NCBI GenBank assembly: GCA_963978895.1
Contig: OZ022241.1
Coordinates: 25,096,573-25,160,572 of the forward strand
Origin: Erpobdella octoculata
Lineage: Eukaryota; Annelida; Clitellata; Hirudinida; Erpobdellidae
DNA: 64,000 nt
Direction: 5' to 3'
Within the stretch, counting starts at the first letter, position 1, and the number at the start of each line of letters is the position of its first letter. Positions 25,438 to 39,072 of this stretch are shown here, one piece after another. The notes below the pieces were generated by a model. It ran no database searches, was not told where the DNA came from, and worked only from the letters and a program-made list of their open reading frames with translations. Position numbers and translations under genes: made by a program.

Positions 25438-25479
25438 GACCGACGGACCGTTTCAGCTATGTCAGCCATCCTCAGGGTC
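25438..25479 (-). ncRNA. Type I hammerhead ribozyme motif (PLE left arm)
   Basis: Exact reverse-complement copy of the motif at 27463-27504. Stem I is GACC/GGUC, the core is CUGAGGA and GAA, and stem II is GGC/GCU with a 7-nt loop. Stem III is ACG/CGU with a 3-nt loop, and C is the cleavage base. One extra U lies between the core A and stem II. Confidence 0.75.
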
Positions 25480-25612
25480 AAAATTAAAACGAGAAAAGTA
25501 AACAAACAGAAAGAACCGAAATTGTCAAAGAATTAGCACACTAACAAAAGAAAAAACGAAAAAACACTCTACCTATCAAATCAAAAGAATATAAAATTTA
25601 AACTATTGGAAA

Positions 25613-26990
25613 TCAATTTTTGCGTTTTCGCTGTGTTATATTAGAAGAGACAAGAATTTCCTCAGATACATTACAATGAGATTCGTCAGGAGCAGCCTCA
25701 ACAGCCAAAGTATTTGTGTCAGAGGACGAGTCAGAAGTATCATCATTTATGTTATCCTCGTCGTTAGAAGGAATACAGGGTAACCGATGCATATTGCTTT
25801 CTTTGACACCGAATAAGTGGAGAATCTGTGGAAATTTATCAAATTGTTTATTAATTGCGGGTCTCATTAATAAGATATAGAGAGCCTCTTTAATTTTCAG
25901 CCGGAAAGAGTCGGATTCACTTGTTAAAATCGAAACACCTTCTTCAAGTTCTTTTCGTGTTAGCTTTTTCAAATGAATACATTCATAATGATTAAGAATA
26001 CTCCCAAACTGGAGATGCATCGTGAGTCTCCTTGACAACGTAGTGGTAGTGTGACCAATGTATGTATCCACCTTACAATGTGGAATAGAACATTTGAAAT
26101 GGTACACCACGTGACTTTGTTGCAACGGGTCAGTGATACTTGTTCTATCATTCTTGATGACCAAATTGAAAAGTTTCAAGTTTTTGTAATAAATATATAA
26201 ACCCAGTTTATTCTTGACGGGGTCTATAACAGAAACTTCCTTTTTTATTATCTTCTTTATAATACTTTCATCAATTCTGTAATTGAGATTCATTTGATTT
26301 TTGTAGAACACGGGGAACTCCTGGCGTACATCACGACCCTTGTCAGCGTCAGACCCAGTCGAACTCACAGATGTTTTCATTTTGGTTACAAAATTGTTAA
26401 TAAAACCGTCGACAAAGCTATTAGAATAATTGTTGTTAACCAATAACTGCTTGATTCTAACTATTTCTTTATGGAAATCTGACCAGGTTTCGGAAAAACG
26501 ATAAGCTCTGAGGAGATAACTATTAATAACACTTCTTTTATATCTGTCCGGACACTCGCTGTCACCATTTAGGCATGTTCCATTATTAGTTGGTTTGATG
26601 GAGACTTTGGTAGTAGGACCAGAATCAGTTATTGTGATGATGGTGTCGAGAAAATTTACTTGTTTTTTACTGTCATTTAGGTCGAAGGTAAATTTCAAAA
26701 CTGAATTGCTCTCGAAAGTATTCTTTAAAGCAACGACTTCACGTTCAGATCTCACAAGAAGAAAGATATCCATATATCGCGCATAAACAATTGGGGTTTC
26801 TTCTATTTCAGCGAAAGCAATCTCCTCTAAACGACCCATGTAGAAGTTAGCAAAGGTTGGTCCCAATGGAGATCCCATCGCCACTCCATCAATCTGTAGA
26901 AATAAGCTCTGGTCTAAGTGTCTGAATGGAGACTCTGTAGTACATACCAGCAGGAGCTCGTGCAGCAGAGATTCTGGAATCTCTGCTGCA
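25613..26990 (-). pseudogene. PLE reverse transcriptase/GIY-YIG endonuclease, 5'-truncated
   Basis: The open frame runs to 27022, but its first 12 or so codons come from the inverted arm. Genuine PLE sequence begins in LHELLLVCTTES. RT motif B is DGVAMGSPLGPTFANFYMG. Motif C reads YARYMDIF where PLEs normally have two adjacent aspartates, so one catalytic Asp is missing. The fingers and motif A are absent. The C-terminal GIY-YIG nuclease is well preserved: FKCSIPHCK (Cys pair), DTYIGHTT, LSRRLTMH (Arg and His), LKIKEALYI (Glu) and RPAINKQ. The N-terminal part is missing because of the inversion. The protein would copy and insert the element by target priming, but this copy is very unlikely to be active. 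Confidence 0.88.
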
Positions 26991-27306
26991 CGAACTTGAA
27001 GAAGGTGTTTCGATTTTAACAAGTGAATCCGACTCTTTCCGGCTGAAAATTAAAGAGGCTCTCTATATCTTATTAATGAGACCCGCAATTAATAAACAAT
27101 TTGATAAATTTCCACAGATTCTCCACTTATTCGGTGTCAAAGAAAGCAATATGCATCGGTTACCCTGTATTCCTTCTAACGACGAGGATAACATAAATGA
27201 TGATACTTCTGACTCGTCCTCTGACACAAATACTTTGGCTGTTGAGGCTGCTCCTGACGAATCTCATTGTAATGTATCTGAGGAAATTCTTTCTCTTCTA
27301 ATATAA
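26988..27306 (+). pseudogene. Inverted copy of the PLE GIY-YIG C-terminus
   Basis: Encodes ELEEGVSILTSESD through ALYILLMRPAINKQFDKF to the end of the ORF, antiparallel to the main PLE gene. A one-base deletion near 27290 changes the C-terminus to EEILSLLI-stop. Confidence 0.85.
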
Positions 27307-27436
27307 CACAGCGAAAACGCAAAAATTGATTTCCAATAGTATAAATTTTATATTCTTTTGATTTGATAGGTAGAGTGTTTTTTCGTTTTTTCTTTTGTTA
27401 GTGTGCTAATTCTTTGACAATTTCGGTTCTTTCTGT

Positions 27437-27669
27437 TTGTTTACTTTTCTCGTTTTAATTTTGACCCTGAGGATGGCTGACATAGCTGAAACGGTCCGTC
27501 GGTCTGACAATAAAAGTTTAATGGAAAAGTTTTTGGCTAATTGTAGTCTCGAACAGAGAGTTTTGTGCCGAAAGGTCGAGAATTTGGCTCGAAAAGTTGT
27601 TTCTGCCAAATGGCGAGTTGTGTTTCTTAGAGCGTGTCTCAAAGATAAATTGATTCCACAGTTTATTCG

Positions 27670-27671
<2 letters not shown>
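27437..27671 (+). pseudogene. PLE N-terminal ORF fragment (right arm)
   Basis: From the ATG at 27473 the frame reads [16 protein letters not shown], then [17 protein letters not shown] and [17 protein letters not shown], before dissolving into (TA)n. The CLK-x4-IP motif is, from memory, typical of the region upstream of the RT in PLE ORFs. The same segment lies inverted at 25295-25475, cut off slightly earlier by its own TA tract. Confidence 0.7.
27463..27504 (+). ncRNA. Type I hammerhead ribozyme motif (PLE right arm)
   Basis: Order on the plus strand: GACC (27463-27466), CUGAGGA core (27467-27473), an extra U (27474), stem II GGC-UGACAUA-GCU (27475-27487), then GAA (27488-27490). Stem III ACG-GUC-CGU follows (27491-27499), then the cleavage base C (27500) and GGUC closing stem I (27501-27504). 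PLEs are known to carry minimal type I hammerheads with very short stem III in their terminal repeats, and this fits. The extra U is the middle base of an ATG whose frame runs on as [12 protein letters not shown], so the ribozyme and the ORF start overlap. Confidence 0.75.
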
Positions 27672-28075
<404 letters not shown>

Positions 28076-28125
28076 TATTGTGTGTTTATGCAATTATATA
28101 TATATATTTTTTTTTTTTTTTTGAA

Positions 28126-28500
<375 letters not shown>

Positions 28501-28504
28501 TGTT

Positions 28505-29384
28505 TTTCCTATGAATTAATGTTCAGAAGGCTCACTCAGCAATGGATCGTTGATTCTACAAGACGAAGCGAACAATCTCAACTTCATTCGACAGAATAAG
28601 AAGCGACTGCGTGCCGAGCAGTATCAAGGACTCGCTGATCATGTTGCGAATGTGGCTCAAAATGAACAAATAGCAGCTGGAATATCCGTGATTGTTCCAT
28701 CGAGTTTTGAAGGCTCACCCCGAGAGAGCGATGTTGTGACGCCATCTCCATATTTGCAAAATGGGTCCACCTGATTTGTTCATCACCATCACCGCTAATC
28801 CGAGCTGGAAAGAAATTTTAAGCAATTTGAAACCAGGAGAGGACACCACAGATCGTCCTGACTTAGTCGCAAGGGTTTTTAAAATTAAGCTAGACTCATT
28901 GATAAAATACGTCACTTCAAATGGAATTTTCGAAAAAGCAGTTGCATTTGTCTATTCTATTGAGTTTCAGAAAAGAGGGCTGCCGCGCGCGCATATCTTA
29001 GTAACATTGAGAGCCGAAAATAAATTCACAACACCCGAACGAATTGATCAATTCATTTCTGCAGAAATTCCTAGAGTTAATAGTCCTAAGCTTCACGAAA
29101 TAGTGCTAAAATGCATGATACATGGCCCATGCGGCATCAGATATCCAAACGCACCATGCATGAAGGATGGAAAGTGTTCCAAGCAGTATCCTAAGGAGTT
29201 TAATGAACACACTCAACTCAATGTGAATGGATATCCTTTCTATCGTCGTCGCCGTGATGAGCAAGTAACAGTTAGAGGATCGTTGATGGATAATCGTAAT
29301 GTCGTGCCTTACAATCCTTTTCTGACACTAAAATTCAACGCACACATCAACGTTGAATGTTCCACTTCTCTGAGATTCGTCAAA
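28505..29384 (+). pseudogene. Helitron Rep domain fragment, HUH motif mutated
   Basis: Two frames encode consecutive Helitron RepHel blocks. The first is NLNFIRQNKKRLRAEQYQGL followed by SVIVPSSFEGSPRE (28550-28720). After a frameshift/deletion comes GPPDLFITITANPSWKEI, then EFQKRGLPRAHIL and GPCGIRYPNAPCMKDGKCSK-QYPK (28761-29396). Rolling-circle Rep enzymes need an HxH pair for metal binding; Helitrons have HAHIL or HCHIL here. This copy reads RAHIL, so the first His is lost. The helicase domain and the catalytic Tyr region are missing. It is an inactive fragment. Confidence 0.88.
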
Positions 29385-29466
29385 TCTATAATATAGTAGC
29401 CCCGTCATACACTCACTTACTGATTCTTTCACGCTTACGTAATTAGTCGTATAGCTACTATATTAT
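29385..29466. repeat. TCTATATTATAGTAG-type repeat, copy 2, fold-back
   Basis: TCTATAATATAGTAGCCCCG matches 25153-25172. Its 13-bp word ATAATATAGTAGC (29388-29400) recurs inverted at 29454-29466, making an 80-bp fold-back unit inserted between the Helitron fragment and the piggyBac. Confidence 0.6.
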
Positions 29467-29851
29467 CGAAGATATTTCTATTAATATTCAGTAGTTATTA
29501 ACCCATTAGTGCCTGAGATCTTAGATTTTTCTAATTTTTTGATATTATGTTGGTTTAGTGCTCAAAATAAGATATCTGAGATTAAAAATAATGCATAGTT
29601 TTTTTTTTTTTATTTTGAGTGAACGTCCCATTTTTTGGGACGCTAGGCACGGGAGGGTAGGTGTCCTTTCATTAGCTGAAAATGTACTGTAATGGCATTA
29701 TTTGCTGCAAAACACAAAAGTAAACAATTGATATTTATTAATAACAAAATATTATTATATAATAAGTCAAAAATAAATAAAAATGGTTAATTACTGACTT
29801 TTACAAGCAATAATAAACATAAAACATGAAAAAATAAAAGTTTCTAACTGT

Positions 29852-31793
29852 TTAATAATTGTTGCTGTCGAGATAATGATATGAAGCAAAATACCATACA
29901 CCATACACATGAAGTCCTACATTACATTTGTTACATACATGTGTAACTTTTTTTCCACATTCTGCGCATCGTCGTTGGGTGCCTCCTTGAGCAATAATGT
30001 GAGTTTGGCCATCGTATCGAACTTCTGGAAGCACTCGGTGATCCATATTTCTAGCACGACCAGGTGCATGACCAACAGTTAATCTATTATTCCCATACTG
30101 ACCAAAATAGGATGCAGTCACAGAACGCCTAAACTGAAGCTGATCCATCGGTGATGCTTTGTATCCCTCCGTCATGCGATAAAGCAGCCAAGCATTCTGC
30201 ATAGCAACATCAGCACAGTTAGAAAAAAAAGGCCACCACCATTTCTTAGAACGAATGCTTATTCTATATGCTCCAATATTCTGGTCCATTCGATCCATTC
30301 CTCCCATGCCTTTGTTGTACTGAGAGATGAGATGTGGCTGTGGAATTGTGACTTTTTTTTCTCAGCATGCGACCATCGCTGTGCCTGTCCGAACGGCTCG
30401 ACGACGTAACAATTTGAAGCAACAGTGACAACACTGTTGTCATGCCATCTTACAACAGTGTTCTGGTCTAGTCGGTAATCCGATGTACCATGAGGTAATT
30501 TTTTCATAGCCTCAGGGGCAATGAGAGGACAATTCTCAGTACGGTGGACCCATTTCTTTCAGTTTGTTAAGAAGCCGAATGTTAGTAAAAAAATTATCGA
30601 AAAACACCTGATAATTTGCAGGTGGTAATTCTGAAATTAAATCCAATATTACCGAGCCCCCCAGACTCAATGATGAATCAGTTTTCACACCAGACCCTTG
30701 GTAGGGCTCAAACTGAACACAATAACCTAATGGAGTGTTCAAGCTCCATATTTTATATCCAAATCTATTTCTAGTCATTGCTTTGCTAATAGCAACATTA
30801 TGAACATCCTCTGCTGGTTCCAAGTAACATCTTCTTCTCGGGAGTGGTGCGTAACCACTGGTGAATAAAATTGCCAAAAACAGCTTTATATCACCTTGAC
30901 TGAGTTCGAAAGAATGTTTTCCTTTTTGCATGGCATATAGTTGTGTTTGTGTTTCAATCAATGCTATGATCTCTTTGTCAAAGAACAACTCAAACAATGC
31001 AACAGGAGTCAAGTAAAGTTTGTCATAACGATTGGGAAAAGTTGTGGGTACGTGACGACGTAATCGTGGCAAGTCTTTTTTTATCCACTTTCGCGCAATG
31101 GGAGTAGGATGAGCTTTTTGTTTCTTTGATTTTTTAGCTGGTGGAGGCACCTCTGCTTCAGATTCTGAGCTCTCGTCATTCCCGAAAGTAACAAAGTTTT
31201 CAAAGGTTTTAACCGTCGCTGTTGATTCAGCTTCGAGCTGTTTTCGAGACAGGTTATCGTAGTTACCACCACCATCTTCATCACCGCTATCTCCGTCACT
31301 ACAATTTGCATCAACAGGAGGTCCAATGTAGATATTTGCCCAAACTGCCTGTTGAAGTAAATCATCATCAGATTCCAACATGGATAAAACTTCATGCAAC
31401 TTAAATCGATGTTGGGATGTAGAAGCAGACCTATAATATAAATATATATAATAATAACTATTAAATGCAATTTATAAAATGCATAATGATAAAGTACAAG
31501 TTGAAAGTTAAAATAATGGAATTATATCAAGAATAAAACTATATGACCTCGGTAAAACAATTATAACTATTATACGTCTCTTGAGCAAATTACTCAAATT
31601 ACACCCCCCTCTCGTGCCTAGCGTCCCAAAAAATGGGACGCTAGTAAAAAGTGAAATTTGCTAAAACCATACATTTAGATAAAAAACAAAAAATACCGAT
31701 TTCTTCTTTAGATAGAAATAAACAAAATTACATAATCATATTTTAAAAAATAATAATATTAATTTAGCAATCTTACCTTGAATGAGAGTCCAT
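29852..31793 (-). pseudogene. piggyBac transposase, two exons, multiply disrupted
   Basis: Exon 1 is 31777-31793 (MDSHS), a GT-AG intron follows, and exon 2 starts at 31430. Together they read MDSHSRSASTSQHRFK with no phase break. An acidic N-terminus is followed by the DDE_Tnp_1_7 fold (YLTPVALFELFFDKEI, MTRNRF, GYKIWSLNTPLGY, FFDNFFTN, MGGMDRMDQNIGAYR) and a Cys-rich C-terminal finger (CAECGKKVTHVCNKC). Lesions: MTRNRF is joined directly to GYKIW, deleting the roughly 55-60 residues that hold the first catalytic Asp. Sequence is also lost with a stop at 30536, and a frameshift occurs in a T-run near 30352. The second and third Asp blocks remain. It cannot transpose but could still bind the ends. 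Confidence 0.88.
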
Positions 31794-31930
31794 TTCGAAA
31801 AAGCAAATTTTACGGAACACGCGAAAACAACAGCAAATAAATTTCCAAAAGACTATTTTAGACCTCAAAAACCGTAGAGATATTTACATATAAGCCAACT
31901 ATATAAAATTATTAACTTTTTTATTTATTA

Positions 31931-32284
31931 CTAGCGGAGATACCCAGCGTTGCCCAGGTTTTTTAGAGGTTTTTCTAATGTTTGTCTCTTTCTCTCCCAT
32001 TTCCTTTCCCACCTGCTTTCCCACTCCTGTTCGCTTTCCCGTTTTTGGTCGTTTTCCCGCTGCCGGTCGCTTTCCCGCTCCCGGTCGCTTTCCCGCTCCC
32101 GGTCGCTTTCCCGCTCCTGGTCGCTTTCTCGCTCCCGGTCGTTTTCCCGTTCCCGGTCGCTGTCCCGTTCCCGCTCACGTTTGCTCTCCCATTCCCGCTC
32201 ACGCTTGCTTTTCCGTTCCCGCTCGCTGTCCGTTCCGGGTCGCTTTCCCGTTTCTATAATAGACAAACTAACCCACAAACATTC
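31931..32284 (-). mobile_element. Helitron-like non-autonomous element, subfamily 1, copy A
   Basis: On the minus strand it runs from GAATGTTTGTGGGTTAG and TCTATTATAGAAACGGG through an AAAGCGACCGGGAGCGGG minisatellite. It ends AACATTAGAAAAACCTC, a hairpin (CCTGGGCAACGCTGGG), a short spacer and CTAG followed by T. A 3' hairpin then CTAG before T is the Helitron terminal pattern. No coding capacity; the Arg/Ser-rich frames are minisatellite translations. Confidence 0.7.
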
Positions 32285-32298
32285 ATATATATATATAG

Positions 32299-34135
<1,837 letters not shown>

Positions 34136-34238
34136 TATATAGATGACCACTATTTTAAAAGTTACACTTATTTAAAGAGATGTACCACTTTTTGGGACGC
34201 TAGGCACTAATGGGTTTAAATACAATTTTTTTTATCAT

Positions 34239-34360
<122 letters not shown>

Positions 34361-34406
34361 TTATTAGTTTTATGAAAATATATATACTGAAATTCTTTAA
34401 TAACTA

Positions 34407-34410
<4 letters not shown>

Positions 34411-34480
<70 letters not shown>
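34411..34480. repeat. (TA)n microsatellite
   Basis: TA tract preceding the next CATTCATCCGATCG copy. Confidence 0.95.
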
Positions 34481-34481
<1 letters not shown>

Positions 34482-34482
<1 letters not shown>

Positions 34483-34760
34483 GAATGTTTGTATGTATAT
34501 ATGTATATATGTATATATGTATATATGTCTTTTATGCATTGCTACACCATTCATCCGATCGTAATGAAATTTTCACACAACCTTGAGAGTCAAGGGAAAT
34601 CAAATATAGAGAAAAAAATTTGAAATCCGTCAAAAAATTTTTTATAAATATCCTTGGAAAGATTTTTCTAAGATTTTTAATTTTTAAAATATTCGCCAGG
34701 TTTTTAATTTTTAAAATATTAACCAGGTTTTACCTAGCCTTACACTTTTCTTTATAAATT
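34482..34760 (+). mobile_element. CATTCATCCGATCG repeat family, short-octamer copy
   Basis: AATGAATGTTTGTATGTATA, about four GTATATAT octamers, then TTTTATGCATTGCTACACCA and the conserved body to GAAATCCGTCAAAAAATT. It continues into a CCAGGTTTTTAATTTTTAAA duplication (34690-34730). Confidence 0.75.
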
Positions 34761-34761
34761 A

Positions 34762-35082
34762 CTAGCGGGGTTACCCGGCGTTGCTCAGGGTTTTCAGAAG
34801 TTTTGTTATCGATTTTCTCTCTTGCTCGCGTTTCCTTCCAAGCTTGCTCTCCCGCTTCCAGTCGCTTTCCGCGTTCCCGGTCGCTTTCCCGTTCCCGGTC
34901 GCTTTCCCGTTCCCGCTCACGCTTGCTCTCCCGTTCCCGGTCACGCTTGCTCTCCCATTCCCGGTCACGGTTGCTTTCCCGTTCCCGTTCACGCTCATTT
35001 TCTTTTAATTCCCCTTGACTCTCAAGGTTGTGTATTTCATAACTTCTTTTAGCCCATAAAACGTAAAATAGATTTGCTAAGA
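34762..35082 (-). mobile_element. Helitron-like non-autonomous element, subfamily 2, copy B
   Basis: On the minus strand it starts TCTTAGCAAATCTATTTTAC (35082) and ends with the CCGGGTAACCCCG spacer and CTAG followed by T (34762). Its internal AAAGCGACCGGGAACGGG minisatellite is shorter than in copy A. Positions 35009-35034 contain a piece of the CATTCATCCGATCG family (CTTGACTCTCAAGGTTGTG). Confidence 0.7.
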
Positions 35083-35114
35083 CTATATATATATGAAGGT
35101 TTGTTTGTTTTTTT

Positions 35115-35285
35115 ATTTTTATTTTTTTTATAATAGTTTATAGTCCTTTACACAAGGTGTTATAAGACTGAAATGTCTGTATGTTGGAAGAACCTAAGTA
35201 CTTCCTGTCGTGAATCATAATTTGATTCTTATAACTTTTCCCTCCTCCTTTCTCCAGGCTTGGGACTGGCTTGCAAAAGCAAGGC
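35115..35285 (-). mobile_element. Short retroposon, copy 3
   Basis: Reverse-oriented copy of the 3156-3330 element, with a T-rich reversed tail at about 35108-35135. Flanks are TATGAAGGTTTGT on the left (about 35092) and TATGAATGTTTGT on the right (about 35290). This 12/13 match suggests a target duplication inside a Helitron-like element's 5' end. Confidence 0.8.
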
Positions 35286-35286
35286 G

Positions 35287-35610
35287 GAGTTATGAATGTT
35301 TGTGGGTTAGTTTGTCTATTATAGAAACGGGAAAGCGACCTGGAACGGACAGCGAGCGGGAACGGAAAAGCAAGCGTGAGCGGGAACAGGAGAGCAAGCG
35401 TGAGCGGGAACGGGACAGCGACCGGGAGCGGGAATGCGACCGGGAGCGGGAAAACGACCGGGAGCGGGAAAGCGACCGGGAGCGGGAAAACGACCGAAAA
35501 CTGGAAAGCGAGCAGGAGTGGGAAAGCAAGTGGGAAAGGAAACGGGAGAGAAAGAGACAAACATTAGAAAAATCTCTAAAAAACCCGGGCAACGCCGGGT
35601 ATCTTCGCTA
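35287..35610 (+). mobile_element. Helitron-like non-autonomous element, subfamily 1, copy B
   Basis: GAATGTTTGTGGGTTAGTTT, TCTATTATAGAAACGGGAAA, a degenerate 12-18-bp minisatellite, AACATTAGAAAAATCTC, the hairpin CCCGGGCAACGCCGGG, and CTAG followed by T of a TA tract. The retroposon at 35115-35285 interrupts its start. Confidence 0.7.
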
Positions 35611-35727
<117 letters not shown>

Positions 35728-35774
35728 TTTTGTTTTTCCTATGAACTAAGTTCAGATGTAGTGTATACTGAAAT

Positions 35775-35859
35775 TCTTTATATAGTTCGGGTTCGGATAG
35801 TCAAAAAGACCAGGTAGTACCAAACTTCGGGTTCGGATCGGGTACCTGTGACATCCCTA
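35775..35859 (-). mobile_element. hAT terminal fragment
   Basis: The reverse complement starts TAGGGATGTCACAGGTACCC and continues GAACCCGAAGTTTGGTACTA, matching the left end of the hAT element at 9501. Only one end is present. Confidence 0.75.
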
Positions 35860-36039
35860 GTTTTACCCTACCGGATTACTGTTTGCTGTTTGTTAGCTAT
35901 CGGATTATTTGAGTGTTTAAGTTTAATTCTTAACTGTTGGATTTACTTTAAACGGATTACTTCTACCTGAATATAAAATAACTGTTGGATTGTGTTTAAA
36001 TCTATAACTGTTTGATTTGATTTACGTCTACAAAAACAT

Positions 36040-36700
36040 TGTGAACAATCGTGTCGTGAGGAACAGGCCGGATTTCGACCGAATCGTGGATGCATCGATC
36101 AAATCTTCGCACTACGCCAACTCGTAGAAGAGAGGGCTCGATGTGGCCGGCGGACTGTTGTTATCTTCATCGACTTCAAATCGGCTTTCGACTGCATCCA
36201 TTGGCCATCATTGTGGACGGCATTGGAAAGAGAAAACATACCACCGAAAGTCATCCGTTTGTTACAAGCGTCGTATAGTGGTTCGACCAGCTGCATCCGA
36301 ATTCGAAACGACCTATCGGACGAGTTTACCATTCAAACCGGTGTCCGACAGGGAGACGTCGCCTCTCCGCTTTTATTTAACGTCGTGATCGATGCGATCA
36401 TGAGCAAATCGTTCGATGCGTGGTGTTCAATACGACAAAAACAACTTTATCACTGATCTGATGTTTGCGGACGATAGCGCCGTATTCGCCGACACCGACG
36501 TGGAAGCTACAGATTGCCTAAACGACATCGGCGATATTGCCAAGTCATACGGCCTAAAGATCAACGCCGAGAAGACCAAGGTATTAACAACGGACGGGTC
36601 GCCAGCTCATGTCCACTTAAATGATGTCCCGTGGCACCGACAGCAGCGTATCGGCTTCGAGGACATCCTCCTCCCCAAGCGCCGGCTACGGACTAAATAA
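36040..36700 (+). pseudogene. RTE-type LINE reverse transcriptase fragment
   Basis: Plus-strand frames encode EEQAGFRPNRGCIDQIFALR, VVIFIDFKSAFDCIH (first catalytic Asp), GVRQGDVASPLLFNVVIDAI and, after a frameshift near 36420, LMFADDSAVFAD (catalytic Asp pair) and YGLKINAEKTKVLT. These are the ordered RT motifs of RTE-like LINEs. Endonuclease, thumb and 3' part are missing. It runs into (ATGT)n, which may be an expanded tail. Confidence 0.83.
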
Positions 36701-36708
36701 TAAATAAT

Positions 36709-36948
36709 AATGTATGTATGTATGTATGTATGTATGTATGTATGTATGTATGTATGTATGTATGTATGTATGTATGTATGTATGTATGTATGTATGTATG
36801 TATGTATGTATGTATGTATGTATGTATGTATGTATGTATGTATGTATGTATGTATGTATGTATGTATGTATGTATGTATGTATGTATGTATGTATGTATG
36901 TATGTATGTATGTATGTATCTATGTATGTATGTATGTATGTATGTATG
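36709..36948 (+). repeat. (ATGT)n tetranucleotide array
   Basis: About 60 ATGT units with a single interruption near 36920, directly after the RTE fragment. Confidence 0.97.
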
Positions 36949-37086
36949 TCCTCACTTCCATTGCGCCCCCCTTTTAGCTCGCCACAGGCGCCCGGGTCGG
37001 CTACCTTCCCTCTTCGCTACGCCAATGCATATTTGTCAGCATCACAATACTTGTACAAGATGAAAGATCTTCTGATTAGAGCTTAA

Positions 37087-38458
37087 TTTAATAAAAGCAA
37101 AATATCACAACGGCGGATAATCGTGACTGCATTAAAAAGATACGTGATGTTATCAACAAGACATTTTTAGTCGTTTTTACTTTCTGAAGCGTGGCGCTTT
37201 TGAAAACTTGATTTTGTTTTATGTATAGAAGGTGGCTGTACAAAATATCAAAAATGAATAGTTTAACACTTCACTATTCCTTGGCATGCTAACAAAGCAA
37301 AGACACTAAAGCTTTCGTAGTTCTAAAGGTCATTTGCCCAGTAAACCGTCATGTATTATAAATTCCGATGCTCTCCAAGCCGCAGTAATTAGCTCGATAA
37401 AATTCTTAGGAAGCTCGCTTACAGTTGTCGATGCTTTAATATATGCATGCCGATGCCTGTACGTTCATATGACTGGTTCTTGATAACTGCAGCGCAGTTC
37501 GATCTTGACTCGAGTAGTTCTAGATACTCCACGTGATCAAATTTCAAGTGTAAAATAAGCTTCGTTCCGAGCCTGGCTGACTTGTAGTTGTTGGCGACAC
37601 TTCAGAATTTGTTAAATGGTGCTTATCCTGCGGCTAATCAGGCAACGTCATTATCAGAACGGTACAACTCGAAGAGGCATAATTTCCGTGGTTCCACCGG
37701 CCTAAGCGATTTGTTCCTTACTGGCGATTTCAACGTTTCACCTGATTGCCTCCGGAGGTTAGTTTTTTTTAAACGATGTTTCAGAGAAACTCTAAATTAC
37801 ATTTTCTCGAATGGCTAGAGAAATTGTATATTTTTTGGACCGCACGCATCCTTTTAAGCTTAGTATCTAGTACCTAGCTATAATTTCTTACATTACACGT
37901 TGGAAGTAACTCACTGACATTTAATGTACATTGTAAACTAACTGCTTTTAGCTCACACTGATAAAGTTCAGCAAATTTAAATTTAGTGTCGACAGTTTGG
38001 TACAAAATATCGAAATTTTAAGATTGAAGATTTCTAATTGCTCAGACCTTTTTCTAGAAATTTCGTACTTATTTAACGCACATCTTATACGCTGGACATC
38101 CCAGTAAACGTCCTTATATTATATTGTTTTGAATCTTGTAGAGGAGTAATATTTTTTTCCTCATCCATCGTGTAAGGAATTTCATCAAGCGTCATTTTTT
38201 TAGAATAATTTAATGCATTTTTTCAATTGTCAACAAAAAGGGAGACATTTTCATTTGTTTATGAAGCAACGCTAAACCATATGTTAAAACTAAGTAGTTT
38301 AAAAATTGTTGAATTTTTTATTTCTACTGGACGTACAATTGGTCAATATAGATTTTGCGTTTTTTAACGGCTACAAATGTCAACTGCATGTGAATTATTT
38401 GTTCTTCTAACCTTCGCGTTTAACTGGCACTGTGAAAATGTTATGCAAATAAGATTCT
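37087..38458. other. Unassigned, possible intron or intergenic
   Basis: No recognised family. An open stretch at 37588-37818 contains LSDLFLTGDFNVSPDCLRR and ends close to a GGAG|GTTAGT donor-like site at 37757. That is too weak to call an exon. Confidence 0.35.
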
Positions 38459-38483
38459 TTGTGGTTGCGGAATTGTGTGCATA

Positions 38484-38567
38484 TGAAAATGAGCGTCCCT
38501 CAACAGCGCTCCAAGTTCTACTTGCTGCATAATGAGTGCCTGGAGCTATTAAATTTAGTGTACAGGT
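38484..38567 (+). CDS. Possible single coding exon
   Basis: MKMSVPQQRSKFYLLHNECL followed by ELLNLVYR, ending at a good donor (GTGTACAG|GTACGA). Codon use looks coding-like, but neither partner exon nor family is recognised. It may be an upstream exon of the zinc-finger gene or chance. Confidence 0.25.
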
Positions 38568-38614
38568 ACGATATCAAACATTTTAATAATAAAATTTCCG
38601 GATCTCTATTGATA

Positions 38615-38728
<114 letters not shown>

Positions 38729-38991
38729 TAGTTCATTTTATTTAAATTACACAACGAATGTCAATGAAATTCCACGCGCCATGATCCTGTGCTCTCGATA
38801 ACGAAATGGGCTTCATTTTCAACTGAACGGAATTTCAAATGATGCCTATTAGTTAATTAGTCATCTAAACTCGCTTGAAAATAGCTTGTAATCGCTAGCT
38901 GATCTGGCATTGGAACCTAAATAGCAGGATGTCGAAAAGATAATTAAGGGTCATTTAAAATAGCCGCATTTTGAAGAACTTCCTTAAATGA

Positions 38992-38992
<1 letters not shown>

Positions 38993-39070
<78 letters not shown>
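38993..39070. repeat. (TA)n microsatellite
   Basis: TA tract followed by GTGTGTGTGTG at about 39082. Confidence 0.95.

Positions 39071-39072
<2 letters not shown>

Noticed and set aside
26959..27022. Start codon at 27022 as the true PLE start
   Set aside because: The first codons derive from the inverted arm; the RT N-terminal half is missing upstream.
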